Below are positions 11,706-20,756 of a stretch of 64,000 nucleotides of DNA, one piece after another. The notes under the pieces were generated by a model, which was not told the DNA's origin, made no database searches, and was given only the letters and a program-made list of their open reading frames with translations. The DNA is from Klebsiella michiganensis. Its GTDB lineage: Bacteria; Pseudomonadota; Gammaproteobacteria; Enterobacterales; Enterobacteriaceae. Numbering within the stretch: the stretch's first letter is position 1; every line of letters starts with the position of its first letter. The position numbers and the translations under genes were made by a program. The stretch spans positions 62,001 through 126,000 of the forward strand of contig NZ_PRDB01000002.1 of the NCBI RefSeq assembly GCF_002925905.1, in the 5' to 3' direction.

Positions 11706-12644
11706 TTAGAATCGATATTGAAGTCCGGCTGTGATGGTAAAGTTTTTATTTGCAATGCCGGCAGCATCTCCCCCAATTGAAGCTGATTCACCGCTATAGG
11801 TATCAATAATCTGAGTGCCTCCCTTACCCTCTTCATATTTACTATAGGTGAATTCAGTAAAAACTTTGGCATGAGGCGTGATGTAATACCCGGCATCAAC
11901 CGATGTACCATAATAACGCGAATTAGTTGATTTCTCACGAAAGGTCAACTCACGCATATAGTGTTCGTCGTTATCATGAGCTCTGACCCAATCACTGAAT
12001 TTAAACAAGGCATTAAACTCAAAGTCATTGATACGATATTGACCCGCGAGACCGATATAGGGCATGGAGAATCTCTGGCTGTATCCTATCCCACGCTCAC
12101 CGGTCGGAAAATTGCCAGTCGTCGCACCGTTATCATAATTGTAAGAACCTCCGGTAGCCGTCCAGCTGAAACGCGTTTCCTGATAACCCGCAATTACGCC
12201 CGCTTTATAATTGTCGTCCTGGAAAAGCCAGCCCTGCACGCTGAGATCGTATTCATTGGCATAATTGACATTGGTGCTGGGATGAGATGAATGATCTGTC
12301 CAACCGGACTGGTTATCGTTCATCCAGTCATAGTCATCCATATGTCCTGAGCCTGAAGCCAACGACGTCCAGCCGCGGGCGGTCAGCGTCAAAAAGGAGT
12401 AGGCATCCCATGAGATATCACCTTTCACAATGGCGACATTCTTTATTTTCCAGTCAAGTTGACTGACCTTTCGCCCCGTATCCGCGTCATAAACTCTCTC
12501 CTGTGATTTCCCACTCAGCATCCCTGCAGACGTCGATACAGTAAAATTTTCCGCAGAAAAATTTGGGCTTAGCTGCATTGACTCGGCATAAGCTGATCCT
12601 GAAAGAGTCGCTATCATCATTACTGCAACGGTACTTTTTTTCAT
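11706..12644 (-). CDS. Omptin family outer-membrane protease
   Basis: A 312-aa outer-membrane protease of the OmpT/PgtE/Pla family, which cleaves at basic residues in peptides and host proteins. The signal peptide is [20 protein letters not shown]; mature features include [13 protein letters not shown] and QLDWK. The catalytic Asp pair is in MDDYDWM and the Asp-His pair in DNDEHY, with [11 protein letters not shown] and a C-terminal Phe (GLQYRF). All four catalytic positions look intact. I chose ATG 12644; ATG 12656 is also possible. A PhoP-like box lies ~50 bases upstream. It is close to ompT in sequence, but I cannot tell which named omptin it is. Confidence 0.93.
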   Translation of the reverse strand: MKKSTVAVMMIATLSGSAYAESMQLSPNFSAENFTVSTSAGMLSGKSQERVYDADTGRKVSQLDWKIKNVAIVKGDISWDAYSFLTLTARGWTSLASGSGHMDDYDWMNDNQSGWTDHSSHPSTNVNYANEYDLSVQGWLFQDDNYKAGVIAGYQETRFSWTATGGSYNYDNGATTGNFPTGERGIGYSQRFSMPYIGLAGQYRINDFEFNALFKFSDWVRAHDNDEHYMRELTFREKSTNSRYYGTSVDAGYYITPHAKVFTEFTYSKYEEGKGGTQIIDTYSGESASIGGDAAGIANKNFTITAGLQYRF

Positions 12645-12662
12645 TTTTATTCCCATAATCAA

Positions 12663-13457
12663 AGTTAATCCATAAGTTGCAGTGAAAGTTTAAATCTCAT
12701 AAAAACATCAGGCAACTGTCAATTTTTGTAATTGCCTTATTCATAATCCGAGAAATAAGAGTGTGGGCTGGATAAGCGCTTCGTTTTGCAAGGAAAAACC
12801 CCATTGAGCAGGCACATATTCAGATTATTATCAGGAAAAAATCTAACTGCTCTGGCGTTGTAGGGAATCAGTGTGCATCAGGTTATTTTTACTCAAACTT
12901 TACCGCTGTTATTCACCTGCGCCAAATACCTTCGCTGTGTAATTATCAGGATGTAAATAATTATATCGCGATCCTGGCGGATTATGGCAAAAGCAGGAAC
13001 AAGGCCCCTGCTTTAAAAAAAAGCGAGGTACCTTGCCAACGCTTTTTGATTATCGCGAACAATAAATTCTCGCACCCTTTTACCAGATACACTCCATCAC
13101 CGGGCGTGCGACGCTGGCGAGCCTGAAAACGACGTTTGTCTTTCTGCCCGGAGGGGGGATTGAGGCCAAAACTCGCCGCACTATCGTTAGCAGATGGAAA
13201 GCCGCCGTAAAACGCGCTGGCATTCGTCGTCGGAATCCGTACCATACGCGACATACTTTTGCCTGCTGGCTGCTGTAAGCCGGTGCTAACCATTGTTAAC
13301 CAGATGGGGCATGAAAACGCAATAAATGGTGTTCAAAGTCGACAGTACAGGGATGGATGAAATGAACGGCGATCGGCTATCAATGCCTGACGCCGGGCTT
13401 GCACCGTGAAGTTAACTTTGCCCCTTACATGCCTTTTCGTTTCAGAGAACGTTTATA
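12663..13457. other. Long intergenic region between the omptin gene and ttcA
   Basis: About 795 bases of AT-rich then mixed DNA. The left part should hold the omptin promoter. A minus-strand frame at 13293-12982 lacks a ribosome site, has low-complexity composition and resembles no protein I know, so I leave it out. I see no RNA gene or mobile element. Confidence 0.4.
12691..12707 (-). promoter_or_regulatory. Possible PhoP box for the omptin gene
   Basis: On the minus strand TGTTTT-N5-GATTTA resembles the PhoP direct repeat (T/G)GTTTA-N5-(T/G)GTTTA with two mismatches, ~50 bases before the omptin start. Several omptins are PhoPQ-controlled. Weak on sequence alone. Confidence 0.3.
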
Positions 13458-14393
13458 ATGCTTGATAATCAGCAAGTTACAAAGAAAGAAAAATACAATA
13501 TCGACAAATTGCAGAAGCGCCTGCGCCGTAACGTCGGCGAGGCGATCGCTGATTTTAATATGATTGAAGAAGGCGACCGCATCATGGTTTGCCTCTCCGG
13601 CGGTAAAGACAGCTACACCATGCTGGAGATTTTGCGCAACTTGCAGAAAAGCGCGCCAATTTCCTTCTCCCTGGTGGCGGTCAACCTCGATCAAAAACAG
13701 CCGGGCTTCCCCGAACATATCCTGCCGGAATATCTTGAGCAGCTGGGCGTTGAATACAAGATTGTTGAAGAAAATACCTACGGCATTGTTAAAGAAAAAA
13801 TCCCGGAAGGTAAAACCACCTGCTCGCTCTGCTCACGTCTGCGCCGCGGCATTCTTTACCGTACAGCTTCTGAACTGGGCGCGACCAAAATTGCCCTCGG
13901 CCACCACCGCGACGACATCCTGCAGACTCTGTTTCTGAATATGTTCTACGGCGGGAAGATGAAAGGGATGCCGCCGAAGCTGATGAGCGATGACGGTAAA
14001 CATATCGTGATTCGCCCGCTGGCCTACTGCCGGGAAAAAGATATTGAGCGTTTCTCCCAGGCGAAAGGTTTTCCGATTATTCCGTGCAACCTGTGCGGCT
14101 CGCAGCCCAACCTCCAGCGCCAGGTGATTGCCGACATGCTGCGCGACTGGGACAAACGCTATCCAGGGCGCATCGAAACGATGTTTAGCGCGATGCAGAA
14201 CGTGGTGCCTTCCCATCTCAGCGACGTCAATCTGTTCGACTTTAAAGGCATTCAGCACGGCTCTGCGGTCGTTGACGGCGGCGATCTGGCGTTCGATCGT
14301 GAAGAGATTCCGATGCAGCCGGCCGGCTGGCAGCCGGATGAAGATGACGCGCAGCTGGATGAGCTGCGCCTGAACGTTGTGGAAGTAAAATAA
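13458..14393 (+). CDS. ttcA: tRNA 2-thiocytidine(32) synthetase
   Basis: A 311-aa ATP-dependent enzyme that puts sulfur on cytidine 32 of several tRNAs using an Fe-S cluster. Visible: the PP-loop ATPase motif SGGKDS near residue 48, [10 protein letters not shown] near 122 and CNLCGSQPN near 213, the cysteine pairs that hold the cluster. The length matches E. coli TtcA. In E. coli the Rac prophage sits in this gene; here it is uninterrupted. It is convergent with dbpA across a shared terminator. Confidence 0.96.
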   Translation: MLDNQQVTKKEKYNIDKLQKRLRRNVGEAIADFNMIEEGDRIMVCLSGGKDSYTMLEILRNLQKSAPISFSLVAVNLDQKQPGFPEHILPEYLEQLGVEYKIVEENTYGIVKEKIPEGKTTCSLCSRLRRGILYRTASELGATKIALGHHRDDILQTLFLNMFYGGKMKGMPPKLMSDDGKHIVIRPLAYCREKDIERFSQAKGFPIIPCNLCGSQPNLQRQVIADMLRDWDKRYPGRIETMFSAMQNVVPSHLSDVNLFDFKGIQHGSAVVDGGDLAFDREEIPMQPAGWQPDEDDAQLDELRLNVVEVK

Positions 14394-14395
14394 CG

Positions 14396-14430
14396 CCTTT
14401 GCGTCTCAGGCACGCGCCTGAGACGCCTTT
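14396..14430. terminator. Shared terminator between ttcA and dbpA
   Basis: A perfect 11-bp stem (14401-14411 with 14416-14426, 4-base loop) followed by CTTTCC on the plus strand and AAAGGCG towards dbpA's side. It lies between two convergent genes and probably works both ways. Confidence 0.65.
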
Positions 14431-14436
14431 CCGCAC

Positions 14437-15810
14437 TTATTTCAGCAAACGAACCCGGCAGGCTTTACCTTTAATTTTCCCGTTTTGTAGCTGCTTAAAC
14501 GCTTTATGCGCGACGCCCTGACGCACGGCAACGTAGACATGCGCCGGATGAACGGCGATCTTACCGATATCGGCACCCTCAAGACCGATATCACCGGTCA
14601 ATGCCCCCAGCACATCGCCCGCGCGCATCTTCGCTTTTTTGCCGCCATCAATGCATAGCGTGGCCATCTCTGCCTGCAGTGGCACAACGCTGCTATTCGT
14701 CGGCCCACTCATCCAGTTGAGCTTCATTTGCAGCATTTCGGCAAGGATATTTGCGCGCTGCGCCTCTTCCGGCGCGCAGAGGCTAATCGCCAGGCCGCTT
14801 TCACCGGCGCGGGCGGTACGACCAATACGGTGTACGTGAACCTCCGGATCCCAGGCCAGTTCATAGTTCACCACCAGCTCAAGCGACTTGATATCTAACC
14901 CGCGCGCAGCAACATCGGTCGCCACCAGCACGCGCGCGCTCCCGTTAGCAAAGCGCACCAGCGTCTGGTCGCGATCGCGCTGTTCAAGGTCGCCATGCAG
15001 CGACAGCGCGCTTTGCCCGGCGGCGTTTAGCGAGTCGCAGACGGCCTGACAATCTTTTTTGGTGTTGCAGAACACCACGCAGGAGGCAGGCTGATGCTGG
15101 CTCAACAGCTTTTGCAGCAGCGCGATTTTGCCGTGTTGCGAGGTTTCAAAAAACTGCTGCTCGATAGCCGGCAGTGCATCAACGGCGTCAATTTCAATAG
15201 CCTGCGGGTTGTTTTGTACGCGGCCGCTGATTGCCGCTATCGCTTCCGGCCATGTAGCGGAAAACAGCAGCGTCTGGCGCGAAGCCGGCGCAAAGCGGAT
15301 CACTTCATCAATGGCATCGTTAAAGCCCATATCCAGCATGCGGTCCGCTTCGTCCATCACCAGCGTTTGTAGGGCATCTAACGATAAGGTGCCCTTTTGC
15401 AGGTGATCGAGCAACCGCCCCGGCGTAGCAACGATAATATGCGGCGCATGCTGTAGCGAATCGCGCTGGGCGCCAAAGGGCTGGCCGCCGCAGAGGGTTA
15501 AAATTTTGATATTCGCCATGAAGCGCGCCAGCCGACGCAGCTCGCCGGCGACCTGATCCGCCAGCTCGCGGGTTGGGCACAGCACCAGCGACTGCGTCTG
15601 GAACAGCGAGGCGTCAACGTGCTGAAGTAGCCCGAGGCCGAATGCCGCCGTTTTACCGCTGCCGGTTTTTGCCTGCACGCGGACATCTTTACCCGCAAGA
15701 ATCGCCGGCAAAGCCGCGGCCTGAACCGGGGTCATCGAAAGATACCCCAGTTCATTCAGGTTAGTTAGCTGGGCGGCGGGCAAAACATTCAGAGTTGAAA
15801 AAGCGGTCAC
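14437..15810 (-). CDS. dbpA: ATP-dependent RNA helicase DbpA
   Basis: A 457-aa DEAD-box helicase that acts in 50S ribosome assembly by binding hairpin 92 of 23S rRNA. Motifs in order: Q motif (GYLSMTPVQ), Walker A (AKTGSGKT), PTRELA, DEAD (VMDEADRM), SAT, and HRIGRTARAG, with the C-terminal RNA-binding domain (DIGKIAVHPAHVYVAV). I chose the GTG at 15810, which gives VTAFSTLNVLP and exactly the E. coli length; an ATG five codons earlier is the alternative. Its start lies inside a small Pro-rich frame on the same strand. Confidence 0.95.
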   Translation of the reverse strand: MTAFSTLNVLPAAQLTNLNELGYLSMTPVQAAALPAILAGKDVRVQAKTGSGKTAAFGLGLLQHVDASLFQTQSLVLCPTRELADQVAGELRRLARFMANIKILTLCGGQPFGAQRDSLQHAPHIIVATPGRLLDHLQKGTLSLDALQTLVMDEADRMLDMGFNDAIDEVIRFAPASRQTLLFSATWPEAIAAISGRVQNNPQAIEIDAVDALPAIEQQFFETSQHGKIALLQKLLSQHQPASCVVFCNTKKDCQAVCDSLNAAGQSALSLHGDLEQRDRDQTLVRFANGSARVLVATDVAARGLDIKSLELVVNYELAWDPEVHVHRIGRTARAGESGLAISLCAPEEAQRANILAEMLQMKLNWMSGPTNSSVVPLQAEMATLCIDGGKKAKMRAGDVLGALTGDIGLEGADIGKIAVHPAHVYVAVRQGVAHKAFKQLQNGKIKGKACRVRLLK

Positions 15811-16015
15811 AATTATTTCTCGCATTACATTTAGGGGCGGACAATCTGCTGGCGCGTATCGTCGCAGATCTCCGCTCCCGATGCGACAATTTAATCGGCT
15901 CATCATCAGGCGGCGGGTCGGGTAACGGGCGCGGGCGAGGTTTGGGATCGTGGACCGGTACCGGATCGTTGGGTTCCGGCGGAATGGGAATTGAGTTCAG
16001 CTGTTTATTACGCAT
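15761..16015 (-). CDS. Small proline-rich protein upstream of dbpA (84 aa)
   Basis: ATG 16015 is preceded by CGGGAG at ideal spacing. The first ~40 residues are a Pro/Asp/Arg-rich repeat-like stretch (IPIPPEPNDPVPVHDPKPRP) followed by a basic segment (LSHRERRSATIRASR). The frame runs 50 bases into dbpA in another phase, so translation of the two may be coupled. No signal peptide or membrane helix is seen. I do not recognise a characterised family. It lies between fnrS and dbpA, where E. coli may also have a small gene; I am not certain of that. Confidence 0.55.
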   Translation of the reverse strand: MRNKQLNSIPIPPEPNDPVPVHDPKPRPRPLPDPPPDDEPIKLSHRERRSATIRASRLSAPKCNARNNCDRFFNSECFARRPAN

Positions 16016-16075
16016 ATTGACTCCCGGTTGTGGGCGGGTACACCCGTTAAGCGTAGAAGCTGAGAAACAGAGCGC

Positions 16076-16198
16076 AAAAAAAAAGCCGACTCATTAAAGT
16101 CGGCGTCGTACGAATCAATTGTGCTATGCAGTAATTCAAAAAAGGAAGTAAGACAATATGGAGCGCAACGCCCATCGCTTGACGTTGCATTCACCTGC
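16076..16198 (-). ncRNA. fnrS: FnrS small regulatory RNA
   Basis: The minus strand starts GCAGGTGAATGCAACGTC and runs through GGGCGTTGCGCTCC to a terminator hairpin (GCCGACTTTAATGAGTCGGC) plus a run of nine T residues. This is almost identical to the ~122-nt E. coli FnrS, at the same place between zntB and dbpA. FnrS is made under anaerobic conditions by FNR and, with Hfq, lowers mRNAs of aerobic enzymes such as sodB and maeA. An FNR site is at 16234-16247. Confidence 0.95.
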
Positions 16199-16233
16199 GA
16201 GAGAGATATTGCCCTGAATGGGTAGATGGTTTA

Positions 16234-16247
16234 TTGATTTCGCTCAA
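16234..16247 (-). promoter_or_regulatory. FNR binding site of fnrS
   Basis: On the minus strand TTGAG-N4-ATCAA differs from the FNR consensus TTGAT-N4-ATCAA at one base. Its centre is ~42 bases upstream of the fnrS start, the class II activator position. Confidence 0.85.
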
Positions 16248-16293
16248 ACATTGCCGGGTTTTCACCATCATCATCGCGACAAAAGACGATTCT

Positions 16294-17277
16294 TTACAGC
16301 CATTTACTACGATGCAACCACCATGTAACACCCCCAATGAGAACGACTAACATTAGGCAGAAAATGGCAAAACCCATATGCCAGCTATTGCCGGGAATGC
16401 CGCCGAGGTTGACGCCAAAGAGACCGGTTAAAAAGGTACTGGGCAGAAAAACCATGGCCATCAACGACATCGTATAGGTTCTTCGCGATAGCGACTCCTG
16501 CATAATCTGCGCGATCTCATCGCTCATAATCGCCGTGCGGGCGATGCAGCTATCAATCTCATCCAGACCTCGCCCCAGACGTTCGGCAATGTCCTGCATC
16601 CGGCGCCGATGATCGTCCGTCATCCACGGCAGACGCTCGCTGGCTAATCTGGCATACACATCGCGCTGCGGCGCCATATAGCGGCGCATGACGATAAGCT
16701 GTTTACGCAACAGCGCCAGGAAACCGCGCGGCGGAACCTGCTGATCCAATAAATCATCTTCCAGATCGATAATCCGGTCGTGAAGCTGCTCGATAAACTC
16801 GCTGGCGTGATCGGTCAGCGCATCGCAGACCTCCACCAGCCAGCCGCCGCCGTCAACCGGACCGTTGCCCTCGCGCAAATCGCCGAGTACATCGTCGAGC
16901 GCCAGGACTTTGCGCTGCCGGGTGGAGACAATCAAGCGCTCATCCATATAAAGACGCATCGCGACCAGCTGGTCCGGGCGCTCATCGGTACTGCCATTGA
17001 TGCAGCGCAGCGTGATTAACGCCCCATCGCCAATCCTCGTCACTCGCGGACGAGTGCTCTCCCCGGCCAACGCGTCACGCACGTTATTGGGCAGCAGCGG
17101 CGTCGATGCCAGCCATTCCGCGCTATCCACATGGGTATAGTTGAGATGCAGCCAACAAGGATGCTCTTTATCAATGGTGTCACTGTCGACCAACGGCTTT
17201 ACGCCGCCCTGCCCGTCGAACACCCAGGCAAAAACGGCATCCGGCACGTTCAGTTCCGATCCCTTAATGGCGTCCAC
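16294..17277 (-). CDS. zntB: Zinc transporter ZntB
   Basis: A 327-aa CorA-superfamily inner-membrane protein that moves zinc. The long cytoplasmic N-terminal domain is followed by two C-terminal membrane helices ([19 protein letters not shown] and [19 protein letters not shown]) with the GVN signature between them ([10 protein letters not shown]). Length equals E. coli ZntB. It lies on the minus strand upstream of fnrS, which has its own promoter in the gap. Confidence 0.95.
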   Translation of the reverse strand: MDAIKGSELNVPDAVFAWVFDGQGGVKPLVDSDTIDKEHPCWLHLNYTHVDSAEWLASTPLLPNNVRDALAGESTRPRVTRIGDGALITLRCINGSTDERPDQLVAMRLYMDERLIVSTRQRKVLALDDVLGDLREGNGPVDGGGWLVEVCDALTDHASEFIEQLHDRIIDLEDDLLDQQVPPRGFLALLRKQLIVMRRYMAPQRDVYARLASERLPWMTDDHRRRMQDIAERLGRGLDEIDSCIARTAIMSDEIAQIMQESLSRRTYTMSLMAMVFLPSTFLTGLFGVNLGGIPGNSWHMGFAIFCLMLVVLIGGVTWWLHRSKWL

Positions 17278-17387
17278 TGGACCTCCGTTAACTCATGCAC
17301 ATTTCCGTAGTCTAGCCTTACGCGACGGTTACGCAAGAGCTAATCAGGGCATGCTGCTGAATTCACTGGCGAAAAGCGGGAGGGCTG

Positions 17388-17414
17388 AAAAAAAGAACCC
17401 GCCGGCGGCGGGTT
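17388..17414 (-). terminator. Rho-independent terminator of the short 17-aa ORF transcript
   Basis: On the minus strand GC-rich arms AACCCGCC/GGCGGGTT with a 3-base loop are followed by C and seven T residues. It lies between the 17-aa ORF and zntB. Confidence 0.75.
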
Positions 17415-17504
17415 GCTGATGAACTTTGCAATACGGTGTCTAACCTGCATTATCACCTGCCGCCAGACGCTGGGCTGACGGGAAGGCAGGCTAGCAGGAG
17501 CCGT

Positions 17505-17558
17505 TCATTTTTTCTCTTCTGCGTATTGACGAGCGTTGTCATGCAAATTGGTACACAT
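17505..17558 (-). CDS. Candidate small protein, 17 aa
   Basis: ATG 17558 follows a strong GGAGG at 8-base spacing and encodes MCTNLHDNARQYAEEKK. A promoter-like pair (TTGCAA, 16 bases, TATTCT) lies just upstream and a strong terminator ~90 bases downstream, so it sits in its own ~195-nt unit. The peptide is hydrophilic with one cysteine and no membrane segment. I do not recognise a named family. The transcript could also be a regulatory RNA with a short frame. Confidence 0.5.
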   Translation of the reverse strand: MCTNLHDNARQYAEEKK

Positions 17559-17589
17559 TGCTTTTTCCTCCATTTTAGTAAGCAAAATA

Positions 17590-17617
17590 AGAATAGAGCG
17601 ATCTTGCCGGTTTGCAA
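17590..17617 (-). promoter_or_regulatory. Putative sigma-70 promoter of the 17-aa ORF unit
   Basis: Minus strand TTGCAA (17617-17612) and TATTCT (17595-17590) with a 16-base spacer; transcription would begin near 17583, ~25 bases before the ORF. Confidence 0.45.
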
Positions 17618-17619
17618 GT

Positions 17620-18240
17620 TTAAGAATTATCTTTCGCAACCCAGCGTGCGTTATCCAGATGACGCAGCAATAGTACGAGGTCTAAATCATTGCGTAGATC
17701 GAATTTAGACATAATAAGACGCTTGTGGGCAAAAACCGTTTTATTGCAAAGCGATAGCTTTCTGGCAATCGTGTTCACCGTTAACCCCTGATAAATTGCC
17801 GCCGCGATGATTCTCTGCTGCGGGGAAAGCGTCCTCTGCGGGCAACTATCGCACCGGAGCGCCAGCTTTTCTTTTGCTGACGGAGGCGTCAGAACCCATG
17901 AAAGTTTAATTTTCGCAATAACCTGAGAGAGCTTCTCATCGCGCCCAACAAAAACTATCTCCTTCAAGCAGAGCGGCAAAGCGCCTCTCCCTCGATGATT
18001 TAGCCTGGCAACCACGCCGATCAGCAATCCCGGTTTACGATTTAACAACTCTGGATGACATACGAACTCTTCTCCGCGACATAAATCCAGTACGACGACG
18101 TCTGCATCACGCACGAGCTCTTCGTTAAGCGATGCGGTGACCTGTGTAGAGAACGAGTATTCCGGGAAGAGCGCTTGCAATAAAAAATGAAATCCCAAAT
18201 TAAAGAACTGGTTATTATTTTTAATAACAATATTCAACAT
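17620..18240 (-). CDS. LuxR-type (HTH) transcriptional regulator
   Basis: A 206-aa protein. The C-terminal ~60 residues hold a LuxR-type helix-turn-helix (LSPQQRIIAAAIYQGLTVNTIARKL... KTVFAHKRLIMSKF). The N-terminal part is response-regulator-like in length (DADVVVLDLCRGEE, GLLIGVVARLN), but I cannot see a full set of phosphorylation residues. I chose ATG 18240 (MLNIVIKNNNQ) over the frame start at 18270. Cytoplasmic; targets unknown. The 17-aa unit follows directly on the same strand. Confidence 0.75.
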   Translation of the reverse strand: MLNIVIKNNNQFFNLGFHFLLQALFPEYSFSTQVTASLNEELVRDADVVVLDLCRGEEFVCHPELLNRKPGLLIGVVARLNHRGRGALPLCLKEIVFVGRDEKLSQVIAKIKLSWVLTPPSAKEKLALRCDSCPQRTLSPQQRIIAAAIYQGLTVNTIARKLSLCNKTVFAHKRLIMSKFDLRNDLDLVLLLRHLDNARWVAKDNS

Positions 18241-18804
18241 CGATTTAGCCTGCTGACGAAAGTAAATCAAGTATTATCCAGATAGCTAACGATACGCACA
18301 GTACAGCTATCGTCGTTTTAAAAAACACGATATAAATAAACATTATTTTTTGACCTGAGAACGGGCACTCAACGAACTTTAAGTAAAATAGCTATCTGGC
18401 GTGACGGGCATTCCCCTCACCAATTAACTTCGAGGTGCCCATCCGGGATTAATATTTTCAGCATTCAACCCAAACGGAAATAGTGAGAAAACGTCATGCC
18501 ATCCATATGAATTATATTTCTGCCAACCGGACCGTCGCCAGCAAGTCCAGCTCACGACGAAGCGCTAGCAAAAACCAGCGCTATCGCTGCTGATAGTGAA
18601 TTTTGATATAAACACACTCATTAACTCAAGTTATTTCTCGGTATCATTTTAGACTATTCATCTCTTGTCTTTTTCTGCAATCCCGACTTATCGCCTCGAC
18701 GTCACGTGGATTCAAACGGTGATTTCAGCCCTTGATCGAGCCATCCCGTATAAAAGTCTTCATTAACTCATCCCCGCGGCCGCGCGTTGTGAAGATTTCT
18801 TTTT
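18241..18804. other. AT-rich intergenic region between LuxR- and DeoR-type regulator genes
   Basis: About 560 bases with no convincing frame. It should hold the promoters of the two divergent regulators. I see no RNA-gene hallmark with a terminator. Confidence 0.4.
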
Positions 18805-18847
18805 CCGCAAAATGCTGTATTATGCAAGTTATTGCAGCATTTTGCGG
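18805..18847. promoter_or_regulatory. 13-bp perfect inverted repeat, probable DeoR-family operator
   Basis: CCGCAAAATGCTG (18805-18817) is repeated inverted at 18835-18847 with a 17-base spacer that holds a TATTAT -10-like box. It ends 9 bases before the regulator ATG. Its symmetry and position suggest autoregulation. Confidence 0.6.
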
Positions 18848-18856
18848 GTTCAAACG

Positions 18857-19600
18857 ATGCATAAAACGGCCAGGCAAAAATATCTCATTGAGATCCTTAG
18901 TGAAAAAGGCCAGATCACGATCAGTGAGCTGGTAGACAGACTGCAGGTTTCTGCAGATACGCTGCGCCGCGATCTTAGCGACCTCGAAAAACAGGGGCTC
19001 GCCCAGAAAAACCACGGCGGCGCTATCGCGCTCAATCTCTCCGCCATGAATCGGCAGAACAGGAACACCCTGCTACCGGATACCAAGAAGCGCTTAGGTA
19101 AAATGGTGGCGGAGAAGATCCCCGGCGGATCCACGCTGTTTCTTGACGCCGGGAGCACCGTGCTGGCTGTCGCCACCCAGATACAGGGTCCAATGACGGT
19201 CATCACCCCCTCTTTAGATATTGCCCAGCACTTCAGCACCCGTGCGGATATTCAGCTTATTTTGCTGGGGGGGAAATGGGATATGCAGCAGCGCCTGTTT
19301 ACCGGTAGCGCTACGGTTTCGCTGCTGGAACGCTATCGGGCGGATATCGCTGTTCTCGGCACCTGCGCGCTCCACGCCGACCTCGGCCTCAGCGCCAGTC
19401 AGGAGGCGGATGCTGAAGTCAAGCGCGCCATGCTGGCGGCCAGCGCGGAACATTGGCTGGTGGCCGATCATATGAAACTGAATCACTGCGAACCCTGGCT
19501 GGTTGCCGGACTCGCCGACATCCATCAGCTCTTCCTCGATCGCCCCTGGGACGAACTGAAGGATAACGACTCAATACAGCTCCATATCGCTGATGCTTAA
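18857..19600 (+). CDS. DeoR-family transcriptional repressor
   Basis: A 247-aa regulator with an N-terminal winged helix-turn-helix (RQKYLIEILSEKGQITISELVDRLQVSADTLRRDLSDLEKQG is the DeoR signature region) and a C-terminal sugar-phosphate-sensing domain (GSTLFLDAGSTVLAVA, LLGGKWD). I chose ATG 18857, although no good ribosome site is present. It ends 16 bases before the dehydrogenase gene, so the two form an operon; the inducer is probably a phosphorylated sugar or polyol derivative handled by that enzyme. Confidence 0.85.
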   Translation: MHKTARQKYLIEILSEKGQITISELVDRLQVSADTLRRDLSDLEKQGLAQKNHGGAIALNLSAMNRQNRNTLLPDTKKRLGKMVAEKIPGGSTLFLDAGSTVLAVATQIQGPMTVITPSLDIAQHFSTRADIQLILLGGKWDMQQRLFTGSATVSLLERYRADIAVLGTCALHADLGLSASQEADAEVKRAMLAASAEHWLVADHMKLNHCEPWLVAGLADIHQLFLDRPWDELKDNDSIQLHIADA

Positions 19601-19616
19601 TAACGCGGAGATGCTT

Positions 19617-20684
19617 ATGACTACCGGTAAGAACATTAATATTGCCCTGATTGGCTACGGCTTCGTCGGCAAAACTTTTCACGCCCCGCTGATCCAGTCC
19701 GTCGACGGCCTGAATCTGGCGATTGTCGCCTCGCGTGATGAAGAGAAAGTGAAACGTGACCTGCCAGACGTCACCGTCATCGCATCGCCTGAAGAGGCCA
19801 TCCAGCATCCGGATGTCGATCTGGTGGTTATCGCCTCTCCTAACGCAACCCATGCTCCGCTTGCCCGTCTGGCTTTACACGCCGGCAAGCACGTCGTCGT
19901 CGACAAACCCTTTACCCTCGATATGCAGGAGGCTCGCGAACTGATTGCCCTCGCGGAAGAGAAACAGCGGGTGCTGTCGGTATTCCATAACCGCCGCTGG
20001 GACAGCGATTATCTGGGCGTGAAGCAGGTTATCGAACAGGGGCTCATCGGCAAAGTTAAACATTTTGAATCCCATTTCGACCGATTCCGCCCGGAAGTAC
20101 GCGTCCGCTGGCGGGAGCAGAACGTACCGGGCAGCGGCCTGTGGTTTGATTTAGGTCCGCATCTGATCGACCAGACGCTGCAGCTGTTCGGCCTGCCGCA
20201 GTCGGTGCAGGGAAATATCGCCACCCTGCGTGAAGGCGCGGAAATCAACGACTGGGCGCACGTGGTGCTGAACTATCCGCAGCACAAAGTGGTTCTGCAC
20301 TGCAGCATGCTGGTCGCGGGCGGCGTATCCCGCTTTACCGTCCATGGTGATAAAGGTAGCGTCGTCAAACAACGCGCTGACCAGCAGGAGAGCCAGCTGC
20401 TGGCGGGCGTGGTCCCGGGCAGCGAAAGCTGGGGCGAAGATGACGATAGCCTGGCGGTGTTTGATGCCAACCTGCGCGCCAGTGAAATCAGCGCGCCACG
20501 AGGCGATCAGCGGCAGTACTATATTCACGTCCGCGATGCGCTGACCGGCAAAATCAGCAACCCGGTATCGCCCTTAGAAGCGCTCGCCGTCATGGCGGTA
20601 CTGGAAGCCGCAGCGCAGTCTGCCGAAAGCGGAACAACGCAAACTTTAGCGCTGACCGCCGATGAACTGGCGGGCCTGCAATAA
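19617..20684 (+). CDS. Gfo/Idh/MocA-family oxidoreductase
   Basis: A 355-aa NAD(P)-dependent dehydrogenase. The N-terminal Rossmann motif is GYGFVGKTFHAP, with GKHVVVDKPFT (the conserved EKP-type lysine) near residue 90 and FHNRRWDSDYLGVKQ and DLGPHLIDQTLQLFG in the substrate domain. It resembles E. coli YdgJ and inositol-dehydrogenase relatives (IolW/IolU) but is a distinct paralogue. I chose ATG 19617, with GGAG six bases ahead. Substrate unknown; its operon partner is the DeoR regulator. Confidence 0.85.
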   Translation: MTTGKNINIALIGYGFVGKTFHAPLIQSVDGLNLAIVASRDEEKVKRDLPDVTVIASPEEAIQHPDVDLVVIASPNATHAPLARLALHAGKHVVVDKPFTLDMQEARELIALAEEKQRVLSVFHNRRWDSDYLGVKQVIEQGLIGKVKHFESHFDRFRPEVRVRWREQNVPGSGLWFDLGPHLIDQTLQLFGLPQSVQGNIATLREGAEINDWAHVVLNYPQHKVVLHCSMLVAGGVSRFTVHGDKGSVVKQRADQQESQLLAGVVPGSESWGEDDDSLAVFDANLRASEISAPRGDQRQYYIHVRDALTGKISNPVSPLEALAVMAVLEAAAQSAESGTTQTLALTADELAGLQ

Positions 20685-20756
20685 GCGCTGCGCGATATGT
20701 TTGACGGTTTGTCGTCCGGAGCGCCGCTCCGGATAACCACTCCCTTTCATACCAGC

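Noticed and set aside
12982..13293. 103-aa frame upstream of ttcA
   Set aside because: No ribosome site, odd composition and no familiar motif.
15997..16194. 65-aa minus-strand frame
   Set aside because: It is the FnrS RNA sequence read as a frame; the RNA identity explains it.
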